Assembly (NCBI GenBank): GCA_031549495.1
Contig: JAVBPS010000075.1
Coordinates: 1 to 25,951, forward strand
From: JAVBOW01 sp031549495
GTDB taxonomy: Bacteria; Bacteroidota; Bacteroidia; Bacteroidales; Rikenellaceae
Reading direction: 5' to 3'
Length of the DNA stretch: 25,951 bases
Shown: piece after piece, positions 1-7,775 of the stretch
Numbering within the stretch: the first letter of the stretch is position 1
Layout: each line of letters opens with the position of its first letter
Position numbers and translations under genes: made by a program
The notes under the pieces: model-generated
Seen by the model: only the letters and a program-made list of their open reading frames with translations
The model's database searches: none
What the model was told of the DNA's origin: nothing

Positions 1-115
1 TCTCTTTTTCTTCATGTCCTGGGTATGTGTACACATCTAACCCGGGCGGGCTTAGTTGTCTCGAGGTCCGCTCGACATGACGGGAAAGAAGAGGTGATTC
101 ATGGTCGGCACGGGT
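1..115. other. Left-edge intergenic segment downstream of sufC
   Basis: No convincing gene lies here. It holds a perfect 12-bp palindrome ATGTGTACACAT at 25-36 and a 16-bp half copy of repeat family C (CCGCTCGACATGACGG) at 68-83. On the minus strand an ATG at 13-15 opens a frame reading MKKKR that runs off the edge. It could be the start of the next gene, perhaps another suf gene, but five codons cannot support a call. Confidence 0.4.
68..83. repeat. Half copy of palindromic repeat family C
   Basis: These 16 bases (CCGCTCGACATGACGG) are the exact reverse complement of 25863-25878 near the other end of the window. They share the core GCTCGACATGAC with the right arm of the full palindrome at 24735-24805. 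Only one arm is recognisable here, 32 bp past the sufC stop on the minus strand. Confidence 0.5.
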
Positions 116-874
116 TTACGGATTAATAATCCAGTCGTACCCCCGCTCTTCGAGTTCCAGGGCCAGCTCCGGCCCGCCCGAGCGAATGATCTGCCCTTTG
201 TAGAGCACATGCACGAAATCCGGGGCGATGTAGTCTAATAATCTCTGGTAGTGCGTGATGACCACCGTGGCCGAATCCTCGCGCTTCAGACGCGTCACCC
301 CGGTACCGACGACGCGAAGCGCGTCGATATCCAGCCCGCTGTCCGTCTCGTCCAGCAAGGCCAGCTTCGGCTCCAGCATCGCCATCTGGAAGATCTCATT
401 CTTCTTCTTCTCCCCGCCAGAGAACCCTTCGTTCACCGCGCGCGAGGTCAGCTTGCTGTCCAACTCTACAATGGCAGCCCGCTCCCGCATCGTTTTCAAA
501 AACTCCGCCGCACCCAAAGGCTCCAACCCCTGATGCTTGCGCCGTTCATTGACCGCAAATTTCATAAAATTCGCCATCGTCACCCCGGGAATCTCCACCG
601 GATACTGGAACCCGAGGAAAATGCCCGCCCGTGCGCGCTGCTCGATATTCATTTCGAAAAGGTCGCCCCCGCAGTACTCCACCGTCCCGGCCGTGACCTC
701 ATATTTCTCGTTGCCCGCAATGACCGAAGCGAACGTGCTCTTGCCCGACCCGTTGGGCCCCATAATGGCATGCACCTCGCCCGCGCGCACCGTCAGGTCG
801 ATGCCGCGCAGGATCTCCTTGCCCGCCACCGAAGCGTGCAACCCTTTGACTTCAAGTATGATCTGTCTCTCCAT
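116..874 (-). CDS. sufC: Fe-S cluster assembly ATPase SufC
   Basis: Cytosolic ABC-type ATPase of the SUF iron-sulfur cluster system. SufC binds SufB and SufD, and its ATP-driven dimerisation remodels the scaffold on which clusters form. The 252-residue protein shows Walker A GPNGSGKST at 39-47, the Q-loop region FLGFQYPVEIPGV near 87-98, the family signature FSGGEKKKNE at 151-160, Walker B LALLDETDSGLD at 171-182 with catalytic Glu176, and the switch His208. There are no membrane segments, as expected of SufC rather than a transporter ATPase. It follows sufB with an 84-bp gap filled entirely by repeat A, so the two are very probably cotranscribed. The ATG at 874 lacks a clear Shine-Dalgarno; the AT-rich repeat ends 2 bases upstream. 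sufD and sufS are not visible and would lie past the window edge if the usual order holds. Confidence 0.97.
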   Translation of the reverse strand: MERQIILEVKGLHASVAGKEILRGIDLTVRAGEVHAIMGPNGSGKSTFASVIAGNEKYEVTAGTVEYCGGDLFEMNIEQRARAGIFLGFQYPVEIPGVTMANFMKFAVNERRKHQGLEPLGAAEFLKTMRERAAIVELDSKLTSRAVNEGFSGGEKKKNEIFQMAMLEPKLALLDETDSGLDIDALRVVGTGVTRLKREDSATVVITHYQRLLDYIAPDFVHVLYKGQIIRSGGPELALELEERGYDWIINP

Positions 875-958
875 AAAATTATGAATTATGAATTATGAAT
901 TAAGGAATGAGGGCTGCCGGCAGGCAATTCATAATCCATAATTCATAATTCATAATTC
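875..958. repeat. Repeat family A, copy 1 (inverted ATTCATA heptad tracts)
   Basis: This fills the whole sufB-sufC gap. The right arm (926-958) is a 33-nt tract of period 7, ATTCATA with one T-to-C change; the left arm (877-901) is a shorter 25-nt inverted tract. Between them is a GC-rich spacer with the perfect palindrome CTGCCGGCAG at 914-923. The right arm is identical to that of copy 2 (18179-18211), and 32 of its bases recur at 24890-24921, while the spacers are unrelated. It begins directly after the sufB stop codon and ends just before the sufC start. Confidence 0.9.
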
Positions 959-2410
959 TCATCCCACGCTCCCTTCCAGACTCAGCGACAGCAATTTCTG
1001 CGCCTCGACCGCGAATTCCATCGGCAATTTATTGAGCACCTCGCGCGCATACCCGTTCACGATCAGCCCCACGGCGTCTTCGGTCGACATTCCCCGCTGG
1101 TTGCAGTAGAACAGTTGGTCGTCGTTGATCTTCGAGGTCGTCGCCTCATGCTCAACGACCGCGTCCGGATGCTCCACCTCCACATAAGGAAAGGTATGCG
1201 CCCCGCACCTCTCGCCGATCAGCAGCGAGTCGCACTGCGAATGATTGCGCGCCCCCGCCGCACGGCGTCCCACGCGCACCAGCCCGCGGTAACTGTTCTG
1301 GCTCACCCCGGCTGAAATCCCTTTCGACACGATCCGGCTGCGGGTATTGGCCCCTAAATGGATCATCTTCGTCCCGGTATCCGCCTGCTGATGGTTATTG
1401 GTAAGCGCCACCGAGTAGAATTCCCCCGAGGAATTATCCCCCGCGAGGATGCAGCTCGGGTATTTCCACGTGATCGCCGACCCGGTCTCGACCTGCGTCC
1501 ACGACAGCCGGGCGTTGTCGCCCTTGCAGATCCCGCGCTTGGTCACGAAATTGTAAACCCCGCCGCGCCCCTGCTTATCGCCCGGGTACCAGTTCTGCAC
1601 GGTCGAATATTTCACCTCCGCATCCTTCATCACCACGATCTCCACCACGGCGGCATGTAATTGGTTCTCATCCCGTTGCGGCGCCGTGCACCCTTCCAGG
1701 TAACTCACATAGGCCCCCTCGTCCGCCACGATGAGCGTCCGCTCGAACTGCCCCGTCCCCGCCGCATTGATACGGAAATAGGTGCTCAGCTCCATCGGGC
1801 AATGCACCCCCGGCGGAATATAACAGAACGACCCGTCCGAAAAGACCGCCGCGTTCAAAGCGGCAAAAAAGTTATCCGTATGCGGCACCACGCTCCCCAG
1901 GTATTTCTGGATCAGCTCCGGATGCTCCTGCACCGCCTCGCTCATCGAGCAAAAGATGATCCCTTTCTCGGCGAGCGTCTCCTTAAAGGTCGTCTTGACC
2001 GAAACGGAATCCATCACCGCGTCGACCGCCACCCCCGCCAGCGCCATCTGCTCCTCCAACGGAATCCCCAGCTTCTCGAAGGTCGCCTTCAACTCCGGGT
2101 CCACCTCATCCATACTCTCGTATTTGGGCGAAGTGCGCGGCGCGGCGTAATAAATAATCTCCTGGTAGTCGATCGGCGGAATATCGAGGTGCGCCCAAGA
2201 GGGCATGCGCATGGTCTGCCAATGCGCGAAGGCCTTCAGGCGGCGTTCCAGCATCCACGCCGGCTCCTGTTTCTTGGCCGAGATCAGCCGGACCACCTCT
2301 TCGTTCAACCCCTTGGGGATCACCTCCGTCTCCACGTCGGTAACGAACCCCCACTGGTATTCCTGCCCGGTGACCTGCCCGATTATTTGATCCGCATCCT
2401 GCTGTGCCAT
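959..2410 (-). CDS. sufB: Fe-S cluster assembly scaffold SufB
   Basis: Scaffold subunit of the SufBC2D complex, where sulfur from SufS/SufE and iron are built into nascent clusters. The 483-residue length is normal for SufB. The C-terminal beta-helix core carries NHSQCDSLLIGERCG with Cys393, which by motif corresponds to the functionally important Cys405 of E. coli SufB, and VVEHEA with His421 and Glu422, matching the His433/Glu434 pair. No signal peptide or membrane segment is seen. The start at 2410 (MAQQDADQIIG) is the only ATG that keeps the family's N-terminal region and follows an AT-rich leader. It is the first gene of the suf unit; its upstream region contains an inverted repeat (2465-2516) that may be an operator. 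The TPR gene further upstream is separated by a family B palindrome and is probably a separate unit. Confidence 0.98.
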   Translation of the reverse strand: MAQQDADQIIGQVTGQEYQWGFVTDVETEVIPKGLNEEVVRLISAKKQEPAWMLERRLKAFAHWQTMRMPSWAHLDIPPIDYQEIIYYAAPRTSPKYESMDEVDPELKATFEKLGIPLEEQMALAGVAVDAVMDSVSVKTTFKETLAEKGIIFCSMSEAVQEHPELIQKYLGSVVPHTDNFFAALNAAVFSDGSFCYIPPGVHCPMELSTYFRINAAGTGQFERTLIVADEGAYVSYLEGCTAPQRDENQLHAAVVEIVVMKDAEVKYSTVQNWYPGDKQGRGGVYNFVTKRGICKGDNARLSWTQVETGSAITWKYPSCILAGDNSSGEFYSVALTNNHQQADTGTKMIHLGANTRSRIVSKGISAGVSQNSYRGLVRVGRRAAGARNHSQCDSLLIGERCGAHTFPYVEVEHPDAVVEHEATTSKINDDQLFYCNQRGMSTEDAVGLIVNGYAREVLNKLPMEFAVEAQKLLSLSLEGSVG

Positions 2411-2464
2411 TGTCTTGTTACGCCTTTAAACCGTTTATCCCATCCCGCAGCATGTGGCCACGGG

Positions 2465-2516
2465 ACGGGATATCCGGATTGCAATTTCCGTGCAATTTAT
2501 TTTCGGAATATCCCGT
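2465..2516 (-). promoter_or_regulatory. Inverted repeat with internal direct repeat upstream of sufB (possible operator)
   Basis: The arms ACGGGATATCCG (2465-2476) and CGGAATATCCCGT (2504-2516) are inverted copies differing by a single inserted base. Between them TGCAATTT occurs twice, 11 bp apart (2480-2487 and 2491-2498). On the minus strand TAAATTGC, a weak relative of the Bacteroidetes TAnnTTTG box, falls inside. The position, 55-106 bp before the sufB start, suits a regulatory site for a SUF operon. Which regulator might bind is not known from the sequence. Confidence 0.35.
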
Positions 2517-2528
2517 TTCCTGCTGCTT

Positions 2529-2595
2529 GTCACTCTGAACGAAGTGAAGAATCTCAGACAGATGTTCTGAGATTCTTCACTTCGTTCAGAATGAC
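2529..2595. repeat. Repeat family B, copy 1 (GTCATTCTGAACGAAG palindrome)
   Basis: Two 30-nt arms (2529-2558 and 2566-2595) are inverted copies with one mismatch around a 7-nt loop. The same arms occur at 7808, 12175 and 14320. The symmetric flanks TTGT and ACAAAAC would give a U-rich tail on either strand. It starts 26 bp past the stop of the TPR gene and separates the gyrA-TPR unit from sufB-sufC, consistent with a bidirectional terminator or mRNA 3'-end stabiliser. Frames through it give the familiar spurious HSERSEESQ peptide. Confidence 0.92.
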
Positions 2596-2621
2596 AAAAC
2601 AACAAAAGGGATAGCCCTGAT

Positions 2622-3977
2622 CTATTGAGCCTCGGCCGGGGCGGCAGCCGGCGGCAGAGCGTCGAACATATCTTTGTACTGGTTGTACTTATCCATCATC
2701 CCCGGCTCATCCCTCAGGCGGAAAGTGAGGTTCTTGAGCAGCTCGATCGTGTTGGCGTCGCCTTTTTTGAGGTTGAGCGCCTTTTCGAGCGGAGCCACGG
2801 CTTTGACATACACCTTGTTCACCGTCGCCAGGGCGGTTTCGTACTCTTCCTTGGTCGAATAGACCTGCTTGGTGAATTCGCCGTTCAGTTTGTCGCCCTT
2901 CTTGATGTACAGCAGGCCGAGGTTGAAGGCGGTGTTGTAATCCTTGGGCAGCAGTTTGGCCGCTTTTTCGAACGTGGCGATAGCGCTGTCCACATCGCCC
3001 AGTTTGTCATACACCAGGCCCAGGCCGGAGAGCAGCGCCACGTTGTTGGGATCGTTGTCGATTGCCTTCTGCACCAGGGGCACGATCTCCTTCGGGTCGC
3101 CCTCGCCGGTGGTGTAGACGGTCAGCAGGCCCTCGACGATCTTCGTGTTGTTGGGCCATTTGGCCAATCCCTGCACCAGCACGTCCTTCGCTTTGTCCAC
3201 CTCTTTGAGGCCATAATAGCAGTGGTAGAGATAGTAATAGGCGTCGCCTTCGTTCTCATAGCCGTATTTGAGGGCTTCGTTGAGGTACTTGGCGCCCAGT
3301 TCGAACTTCTGCGCCACGGTGTAGAGGAACCCGGCGTTGAAGATCCCCAGCGTGTCGACCACGTTGGCCGGGGCGGGCATCATGGCGTCGGCCGAACCGG
3401 CGAAAGCCTCGGCGGCCTTCGTGTACTCCTGCAGCGAGAAATAGTTGCTGGCGTACTCGCGGTAGAGGTTCGAGATCGCCTCCTGGCCTTTGGCCACTTT
3501 ACCGGCGGTCGACGTACCCTTGTCGATCTCGTAGGCTTTCATGTAGGCTTCCAGCGCCTTGGGCAGGGCCTGGTCGTCGTACTGGGTCTTCGGGGTCCAG
3601 AACTGCACCTTGTAGGGCTCTTCCCCGGTCTTGGTTTCGTAGATGGTGATGTTGTTGTAGTTGACCACGCGGTAGCTCTTGTCGCCGATCTTTTTGGTCG
3701 TGGCCGAGCCTACTTTCTTGCCGAACATCATGTCCGCGGCTTTCTCGTCCATGTTCTGGTAAGCGCCTTTGGTCGGGGCGTCGGCTACCTCCTGATAGAG
3801 TTTGCCGCGGTCGAGCCACATGTTCGCTTTGGTGTTCTTTTTGGGATTGGCGGCATCGGCGTCCGACTTGGCCATCCGGGCTTTCAGGTCTTCCACGTCC
3901 ACTTTCACACCTTGGGAGCGGGCGTAAGGCGCGCAGGCCAACAGGGCTGCAACTGCCAGAATTAAGGTACGTTTCAT
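2622..3977 (-). CDS. Exported tetratricopeptide-repeat protein
   Basis: A 451-residue envelope protein of unknown specific function. Residues 1-21 form a signal peptide (MKRTLILAVAALLACAPYARS); the LLAC at 12-15 resembles a weak lipobox, but the h-region is short, and cleavage by signal peptidase I near Ser21 looks more likely. Helical repeat segments with TPR spacing run at about 172-204, 210-240, 245-275 and 300-345, the clearest being ALLSGLGLVYDKLGDVDSAI at 314-333 followed by FNLGLLYIKKGD. The C-terminal tail is Pro/Ala-rich. It starts 36 bp after the gyrA stop, so it is probably cotranscribed with gyrA; my recollection is that a TPR gene after gyrA is common in Bacteroidetes, though no functional link to gyrase is established. 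TPR domains usually bind proteins, so a periplasmic scaffold is plausible but inferred. Confidence 0.9.
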   Translation of the reverse strand: MKRTLILAVAALLACAPYARSQGVKVDVEDLKARMAKSDADAANPKKNTKANMWLDRGKLYQEVADAPTKGAYQNMDEKAADMMFGKKVGSATTKKIGDKSYRVVNYNNITIYETKTGEEPYKVQFWTPKTQYDDQALPKALEAYMKAYEIDKGTSTAGKVAKGQEAISNLYREYASNYFSLQEYTKAAEAFAGSADAMMPAPANVVDTLGIFNAGFLYTVAQKFELGAKYLNEALKYGYENEGDAYYYLYHCYYGLKEVDKAKDVLVQGLAKWPNNTKIVEGLLTVYTTGEGDPKEIVPLVQKAIDNDPNNVALLSGLGLVYDKLGDVDSAIATFEKAAKLLPKDYNTAFNLGLLYIKKGDKLNGEFTKQVYSTKEEYETALATVNKVYVKAVAPLEKALNLKKGDANTIELLKNLTFRLRDEPGMMDKYNQYKDMFDALPPAAAPAEAQ

Positions 3978-4013
3978 ATTGGTTTTCCGTTTTAAATGAT
4001 TTTCGTTACTACT

Positions 4014-6548
4014 CTATTCGGTCTGTTGCGTTTGCTGCTGTTCAGGTGCTTCGCCGCCTTCGACGATTACGCCTTCCGCGCCCTCGTGCATCTCTTCCTC
4101 CTCGTCCGCGCCCGGCACGGCGATCACCGAGGCGATCGTATCGCCGTTGCGCAGGTTGATGATCCTCACGCCCTGCGTGGCACGGCCCGCGACGCGGATG
4201 TCGGCCACCCCGGTGCGGATCGTCAGGCCGCTGCGGTTGATGATCATCAGGTCGAGGTTGTCCGTCACAGCCTGGATCGAGATCAGTTTCCCGGTCTTTT
4301 CCGTGACCTGGATCGTCTTCACGCCCTTGCCGCTGCGGTTGGTGATGCGGTACTCGTCGAGGTCCGTGCGCTTGCCGTAACCGTTCTCCGAGAGCACCAG
4401 GATGTCCTTGCCGCTGTCCGGCTCGACGCACACCATGCCCACCACAAGGTCTCCTTCATCAAGATTTATGCCTTTCACCCCGGCCCCCGTGCGGCCGATG
4501 GCCCTCACGGTGCCTTCATTGAAGCGGATGGCCTTCCCGCCGTGCGCGGCGAGCATCACCTCGGCACGGCCGCTGGTGAGCTGCGCGTCCAACAGTTCGT
4601 CGCCCTCCTTGATGGTGATGGCGTTCACCCCGTTCTGGCGCGGACGCGAGTAGGCTTCCAGCTTCGTCTTCTTCACGATCCCCTCGCGGGTACACATGAT
4701 GATGAAGTTGTTGTTGATGTACTCCTCGTCGTCCAGGCGGCGCACGTTGATATAGGCGCGCACCTTGTCGTCCGGGGAGATCTGGATCACGTTCTGGATG
4801 GCGCGCCCTTTCGAAGTACGCGTCCCTTCGGGTATGTTGTAGACCTTCAGCCAGAAGCAGCGCCCCTTCTCCGTGAAGAAGAGCATCCATTGGTGCATCG
4901 TGGTCACATACATGTGCTCGATGAAATCCTCGTCCCTGGTCGCGCTGCCCTTCGCCCCGACCCCGCCGCGGTTCTGCTTGCGGTATTCGGTGAGCGGGGT
5001 GCGCTTGATGTAGCCCATGTGCGAGATGGTGATCACCATCTCCTCGTCGGCGTAGAAATCCTCGGGATTGAACTCCTCGGCGCTGAATACCACCTCCGTG
5101 CGGCGCTCGTCACCGTATTTCTCCTTCATTTCCAACAGCTCGTCCTTGACGATCTGCAGCTGCATGGTCGTATCGGCCAGCACGGCGTTGAAGTACTCGA
5201 TCTGCTTGCGCAGCGCGTCGTACTCCGCCTGGATCTTGCCGCGCTCCAGACCGGTGAGCGCACGAAGGCGCATCTCCAGGATCGCCTGCGCCTGCACTTC
5301 GGACAGCGCGAAACGCTCCATCAACTGGGTCTTGGCCACATCGGTGGTCTCCGACCCGCGGATGATCTTGATGATCTCGTCGATGTGGTCGAGCGCAATG
5401 AGCAACCCTTCCAGGATATGCGCCCGTTTCTCGGCCGCCGCCAGGTCATATCGCGTACGGCGCACGATCACCTCATGGCGGTGGTCGACGAACACGCGGA
5501 TCTGGTCCTTGAGGTTCATCAGCACGGGCCGCCCGTCCACCAGCGCGATGTTGTTCACCGCGAACGACGACTGCATGGCCGTGTATTTATAAAGCATATT
5601 GAGCACCACGCTCGCCACGGCGTCCGTCTTCAGGATGATCACCACGCGCATCCCGGTGCGGTCACTCTCGTCGTTGATATACGAAATCCCCTCGATCTTC
5701 TTCTCATTGATCAGCGCGGCGATCTTCTGGATCATCTCCGACTTGTTGACCATGTACGGAATCTCGGTGATCACGATGCACTCGCGCCCCGAAGCCGTAT
5801 GCTCGATCTCCGTGCGGGCCCGCATCACCACGCGGCCGCGCCCCGTCTCGAACGCCTCGCGCACCCCCTCGTACCCGTAAATGATACCGCCGGTAGGGAA
5901 GTCCGGAGCCTTCACATGTTTGATCAGTTCGCTGATCTCTATGCTGTTATCGTCGATATAGGCGCAAGTGGCGTCCACCACCTCCGAGAGGTTGTGGGGC
6001 GGCATGTTGGTCGCCATCCCCACCGCGATCCCCGAGGTGCCGTTCACCAGCAGCAGGGGGATTTTCGTGGGGAGCACCACCGGCTCCTGGATCGTGTCGT
6101 CGAAGTTGTTGGTGAAATTCACCGTATCTTTTTCGATATCGGCCATCACCTCGTCCGCGATCTTCTGCATGCGGGCCTCGGTGTAACGCATGGCTGCGGG
6201 GCCGTCGCCGTCGATGCTGCCGAAGTTACCCTGCCCGTCGACGAGCATGTAGCGCATGCTCCACTCCTGGGCCAGGCGCACCATCGCGTCGTAGACCGAG
6301 CCGTCGCCGTGGGGGTGGAATTTACCCAGCACATCCCCGACGATACGGGCGCTCTTGCGGTGCGGCTTATCGGAATACAGGTTCAGTTCGTTGCTCATAT
6401 CGAACAGGATACGGCGGTGTACCGGCTTCAGCCCGTCCCGTGCATCGGGAAGCGCGCGCGACACGATCACCGACATCGAATAGTCGATGTAGGCGGTCTT
6501 CATCTCCTCCTCGATATTGATCTTGATGATTTTTCCTTCTTCTGACAT
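4014..6548 (-). CDS. gyrA: DNA gyrase subunit A
   Basis: The DNA cleavage and wrapping subunit of gyrase, which with GyrB introduces negative supercoils. The 844-residue protein has the N-terminal winged-helix and tower region, the catalytic Tyr122 in AAMRYTEAR at exactly the E. coli position, the quinolone pocket HPHGDGSVYDA at 78-88, a coiled-coil stretch around 365-480, and a C-terminal beta-pinwheel with a GyrA-box-like QNRGGVG at 525-531. The tail is acidic (EEEE at 816-819) and Gln-rich. At the pocket, E. coli Ser83-Ala84 is Gly83-Ser84 here, while Asp87 is kept. The start at 6548 (MSEEGKIIKINIEEEM) is the family's usual one. Upstream a terminator-promoter module separates it from the glycosyltransferase gene; downstream the TPR gene follows after 36 bp. 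gyrB is not in the window. Confidence 0.99.
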   Translation of the reverse strand: MSEEGKIIKINIEEEMKTAYIDYSMSVIVSRALPDARDGLKPVHRRILFDMSNELNLYSDKPHRKSARIVGDVLGKFHPHGDGSVYDAMVRLAQEWSMRYMLVDGQGNFGSIDGDGPAAMRYTEARMQKIADEVMADIEKDTVNFTNNFDDTIQEPVVLPTKIPLLLVNGTSGIAVGMATNMPPHNLSEVVDATCAYIDDNSIEISELIKHVKAPDFPTGGIIYGYEGVREAFETGRGRVVMRARTEIEHTASGRECIVITEIPYMVNKSEMIQKIAALINEKKIEGISYINDESDRTGMRVVIILKTDAVASVVLNMLYKYTAMQSSFAVNNIALVDGRPVLMNLKDQIRVFVDHRHEVIVRRTRYDLAAAEKRAHILEGLLIALDHIDEIIKIIRGSETTDVAKTQLMERFALSEVQAQAILEMRLRALTGLERGKIQAEYDALRKQIEYFNAVLADTTMQLQIVKDELLEMKEKYGDERRTEVVFSAEEFNPEDFYADEEMVITISHMGYIKRTPLTEYRKQNRGGVGAKGSATRDEDFIEHMYVTTMHQWMLFFTEKGRCFWLKVYNIPEGTRTSKGRAIQNVIQISPDDKVRAYINVRRLDDEEYINNNFIIMCTREGIVKKTKLEAYSRPRQNGVNAITIKEGDELLDAQLTSGRAEVMLAAHGGKAIRFNEGTVRAIGRTGAGVKGINLDEGDLVVGMVCVEPDSGKDILVLSENGYGKRTDLDEYRITNRSGKGVKTIQVTEKTGKLISIQAVTDNLDLMIINRSGLTIRTGVADIRVAGRATQGVRIINLRNGDTIASVIAVPGADEEEEMHEGAEGVIVEGGEAPEQQQTQQTE

Positions 6549-6652
6549 ATTTTTAAATTTTCTTACCCGTGCGCCGGATTTTTAATCTTATGACGGTCAA
6601 TAGTTTATTGCCCGGCGCCGTCCCCGCTCTCCATGAGGTGGGAATAACCGTG

Positions 6653-6683
6653 CTAAGGTACTGATTTTTTACGGAACGGCAAA
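6653..6683 (-). promoter_or_regulatory. Putative gyrA promoter (TTTG-N19-TACCTTAG)
   Basis: On the minus strand TTTG (plus 6680-6683) is followed after 19 nt by TACCTTAG (plus 6653-6660), one base from the Bacteroidetes -7 consensus TAnnTTTG, with the -33 TTTG matched. This implies a leader of roughly 100 nt before gyrA. The same arrangement with the same 19-nt spacing occurs before the glycosyltransferase gene at 7713-7743, which strengthens both calls. Not experimentally supported. Confidence 0.5.
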
Positions 6684-6715
6684 AAAATAAGCCCCCTATT
6701 TGTAGTCAGGGGGCT
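6681..6715 (-). terminator. Intrinsic terminator of the glycosyltransferase gene
   Basis: On the minus strand an 8-bp perfect stem AGCCCCCT/AGGGGGCT (plus 6708-6715 and 6690-6697) with a 10-nt loop is followed by TATTTTTTT. It lies about 100 bp past the stop of the gene at 6814-7680. The T-tract runs straight into the -33 element of the putative gyrA promoter. No T-run follows on plus, so it works in one direction. Confidence 0.8.
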
Positions 6716-6813
6716 GAAAAAAACACCATTTTGTAACGTGCCGGGGTGCATCGGCGGCAGATCTATTATTCCGGCCCGTGAATTCCGCTTGGCCGAAACG
6801 GCCGGGGCGGCCG

Positions 6814-7680
6814 TCAGAACCGCTTGCGTAACTTTTCCCACCAGCCTTTCCGTTCCGGTACTTCCTGCATGCCGTATTCCCCGGCGGCGAATTTACGGAT
6901 CAACCCGTCTATATCTTCCGCTTCCAGGTAGTCCAGTTTGTGCCATGCCTGGGGTTCGAGCGGGTGGAAATCAAGGATATCCATGTAATTCTCCCGGCTG
7001 ATCCCCATCCAGAAATCATAGAACTTCTGGATGTCGAAGTCCCGGGAATGGCTCCAGTTCGTCAGTTTTTTCCACAACCCTTCCGGCGAACGCGACCAGG
7101 TTTCGTGCAGGACGACGAACGGGGCTTCGATGGCCGTGACGCCCTTCGGAACGTCCGACCAACGCAGGATGCGGTCGTCGTTCGAAGCGAGCGGGAACGG
7201 CCATTTGTTCGAAATGGCGAAATAGCCATGCCCGGGGTCATGCTTGAACAGGGTGAGCCACAAGGCGGAAACCATATAAGGCTTGCGGGGGTTGAGGCGC
7301 CGCAGGTAGTCGGCGAATTTGCCGAAATCAATAAAATATTCGTCCGAATCGAGCTGGATGCGCCAGCCTCCGCTGCCCATCCGGCGGTGGAGCAGCAGCC
7401 GCTCATGCTTGTCGCACTCCATCGGGGTGAGCCCCTCGGGCGCGAAATCGTCCTCATACAGTTCGATCTTCCCGTCGGTGTCGAACGCCCGGAGCCATTC
7501 GAAGAACGATTCGGGGATCTCGAAATCCTTCCCCGACCAGCTCCTGCGGTTCTTGTCCACGGCGAGCCATATCCGGTCTGCGTCCGCATAGATGCAGGGC
7601 AGCGAATGCCTCAGCATATCGTAATCGTACGAAATCGGAATTCCGACTTTAATTTCACCCCTGGCTTCGGTCTTCGACAT
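6814..7680 (-). CDS. Putative glycosyltransferase (GT-A-like, DxD motif)
   Basis: A 288-residue soluble protein that looks like a GT-A-fold sugar transferase. The N-terminal strand is KVGIPISYDYDML (11-23), and a metal/nucleotide-sugar-type acidic motif LDSDEYF lies at 110-116. A Trp/His-rich middle (VVLHETWSRSPEGLWKKL) and a basic C-terminus (WWEKLRKRF) follow. There is no signal peptide or membrane segment; the basic aromatic tail could associate with the inner face of the membrane. The sugar donor and acceptor cannot be read from sequence, and no other polysaccharide genes lie nearby. It stands alone, bracketed by two homologous terminator-promoter modules (6653-6715 and 7713-7775), and is therefore probably monocistronic. 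Family assignment rests on the DSD motif and general layout only. Confidence 0.65.
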   Translation of the reverse strand: MSKTEARGEIKVGIPISYDYDMLRHSLPCIYADADRIWLAVDKNRRSWSGKDFEIPESFFEWLRAFDTDGKIELYEDDFAPEGLTPMECDKHERLLLHRRMGSGGWRIQLDSDEYFIDFGKFADYLRRLNPRKPYMVSALWLTLFKHDPGHGYFAISNKWPFPLASNDDRILRWSDVPKGVTAIEAPFVVLHETWSRSPEGLWKKLTNWSHSRDFDIQKFYDFWMGISRENYMDILDFHPLEPQAWHKLDYLEAEDIDGLIRKFAAGEYGMQEVPERKGWWEKLRKRF

Positions 7681-7712
7681 ATCGGCAATGTTTTTCTAAA
7701 CAATTTTTCATG

Positions 7713-7743
7713 CGAAAGTATGTTTTTTTTATGGGACGGCAAA
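7713..7743 (-). promoter_or_regulatory. Putative promoter of the glycosyltransferase gene (TTTG-N19-TACTTTCG)
   Basis: On the minus strand TTTG (plus 7740-7743) and TACTTTCG (plus 7713-7720) are separated by 19 nt, one base away from the Bacteroidetes TTTG/TAnnTTTG pattern. The expected start site leaves a leader of about 25 nt before the ATG at 7680. The -33 element is the end of the T-tract of the hairpin just upstream, so terminator and promoter are fused. Confidence 0.55.
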
Positions 7744-7775
7744 AAGTAAGCCCCGCTTTAACATCCGCAGGGCCT
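7740..7775 (-). terminator. Terminator-like hairpin between the lolA-like and glycosyltransferase genes
   Basis: On the minus strand AGGCCCTGC pairs with GCGGGGCTT (plus 7767-7775 and 7748-7756; 9 bp with two G-U pairs, 10-nt loop) and is followed by TACTTTTT. It is homologous to the hairpin at 6681-6715, including loop length and downstream sequence. It probably ends transcription from the ftsK unit, though it lies about 155 bp past the lolA-like stop. Confidence 0.6.

Noticed and set aside
1..15. ATG AAG AAA AAG AGA on minus at the left edge as the start of a gene
   Set aside because: Only five codons are visible and no ribosome-binding context decides it; could be checked with flanking sequence.
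3996..6545. Very long open frame (849 codons) on plus opposite gyrA
   Set aside because: Antisense shadow of a GC-rich gene: His/Arg/Asp-rich translation with no domain, exactly over gyrA, which is certain.
6653..6841. 62-codon minus frame downstream of the glycosyltransferase
   Set aside because: It runs through the terminator hairpin and putative gyrA promoter; no protein-like features.
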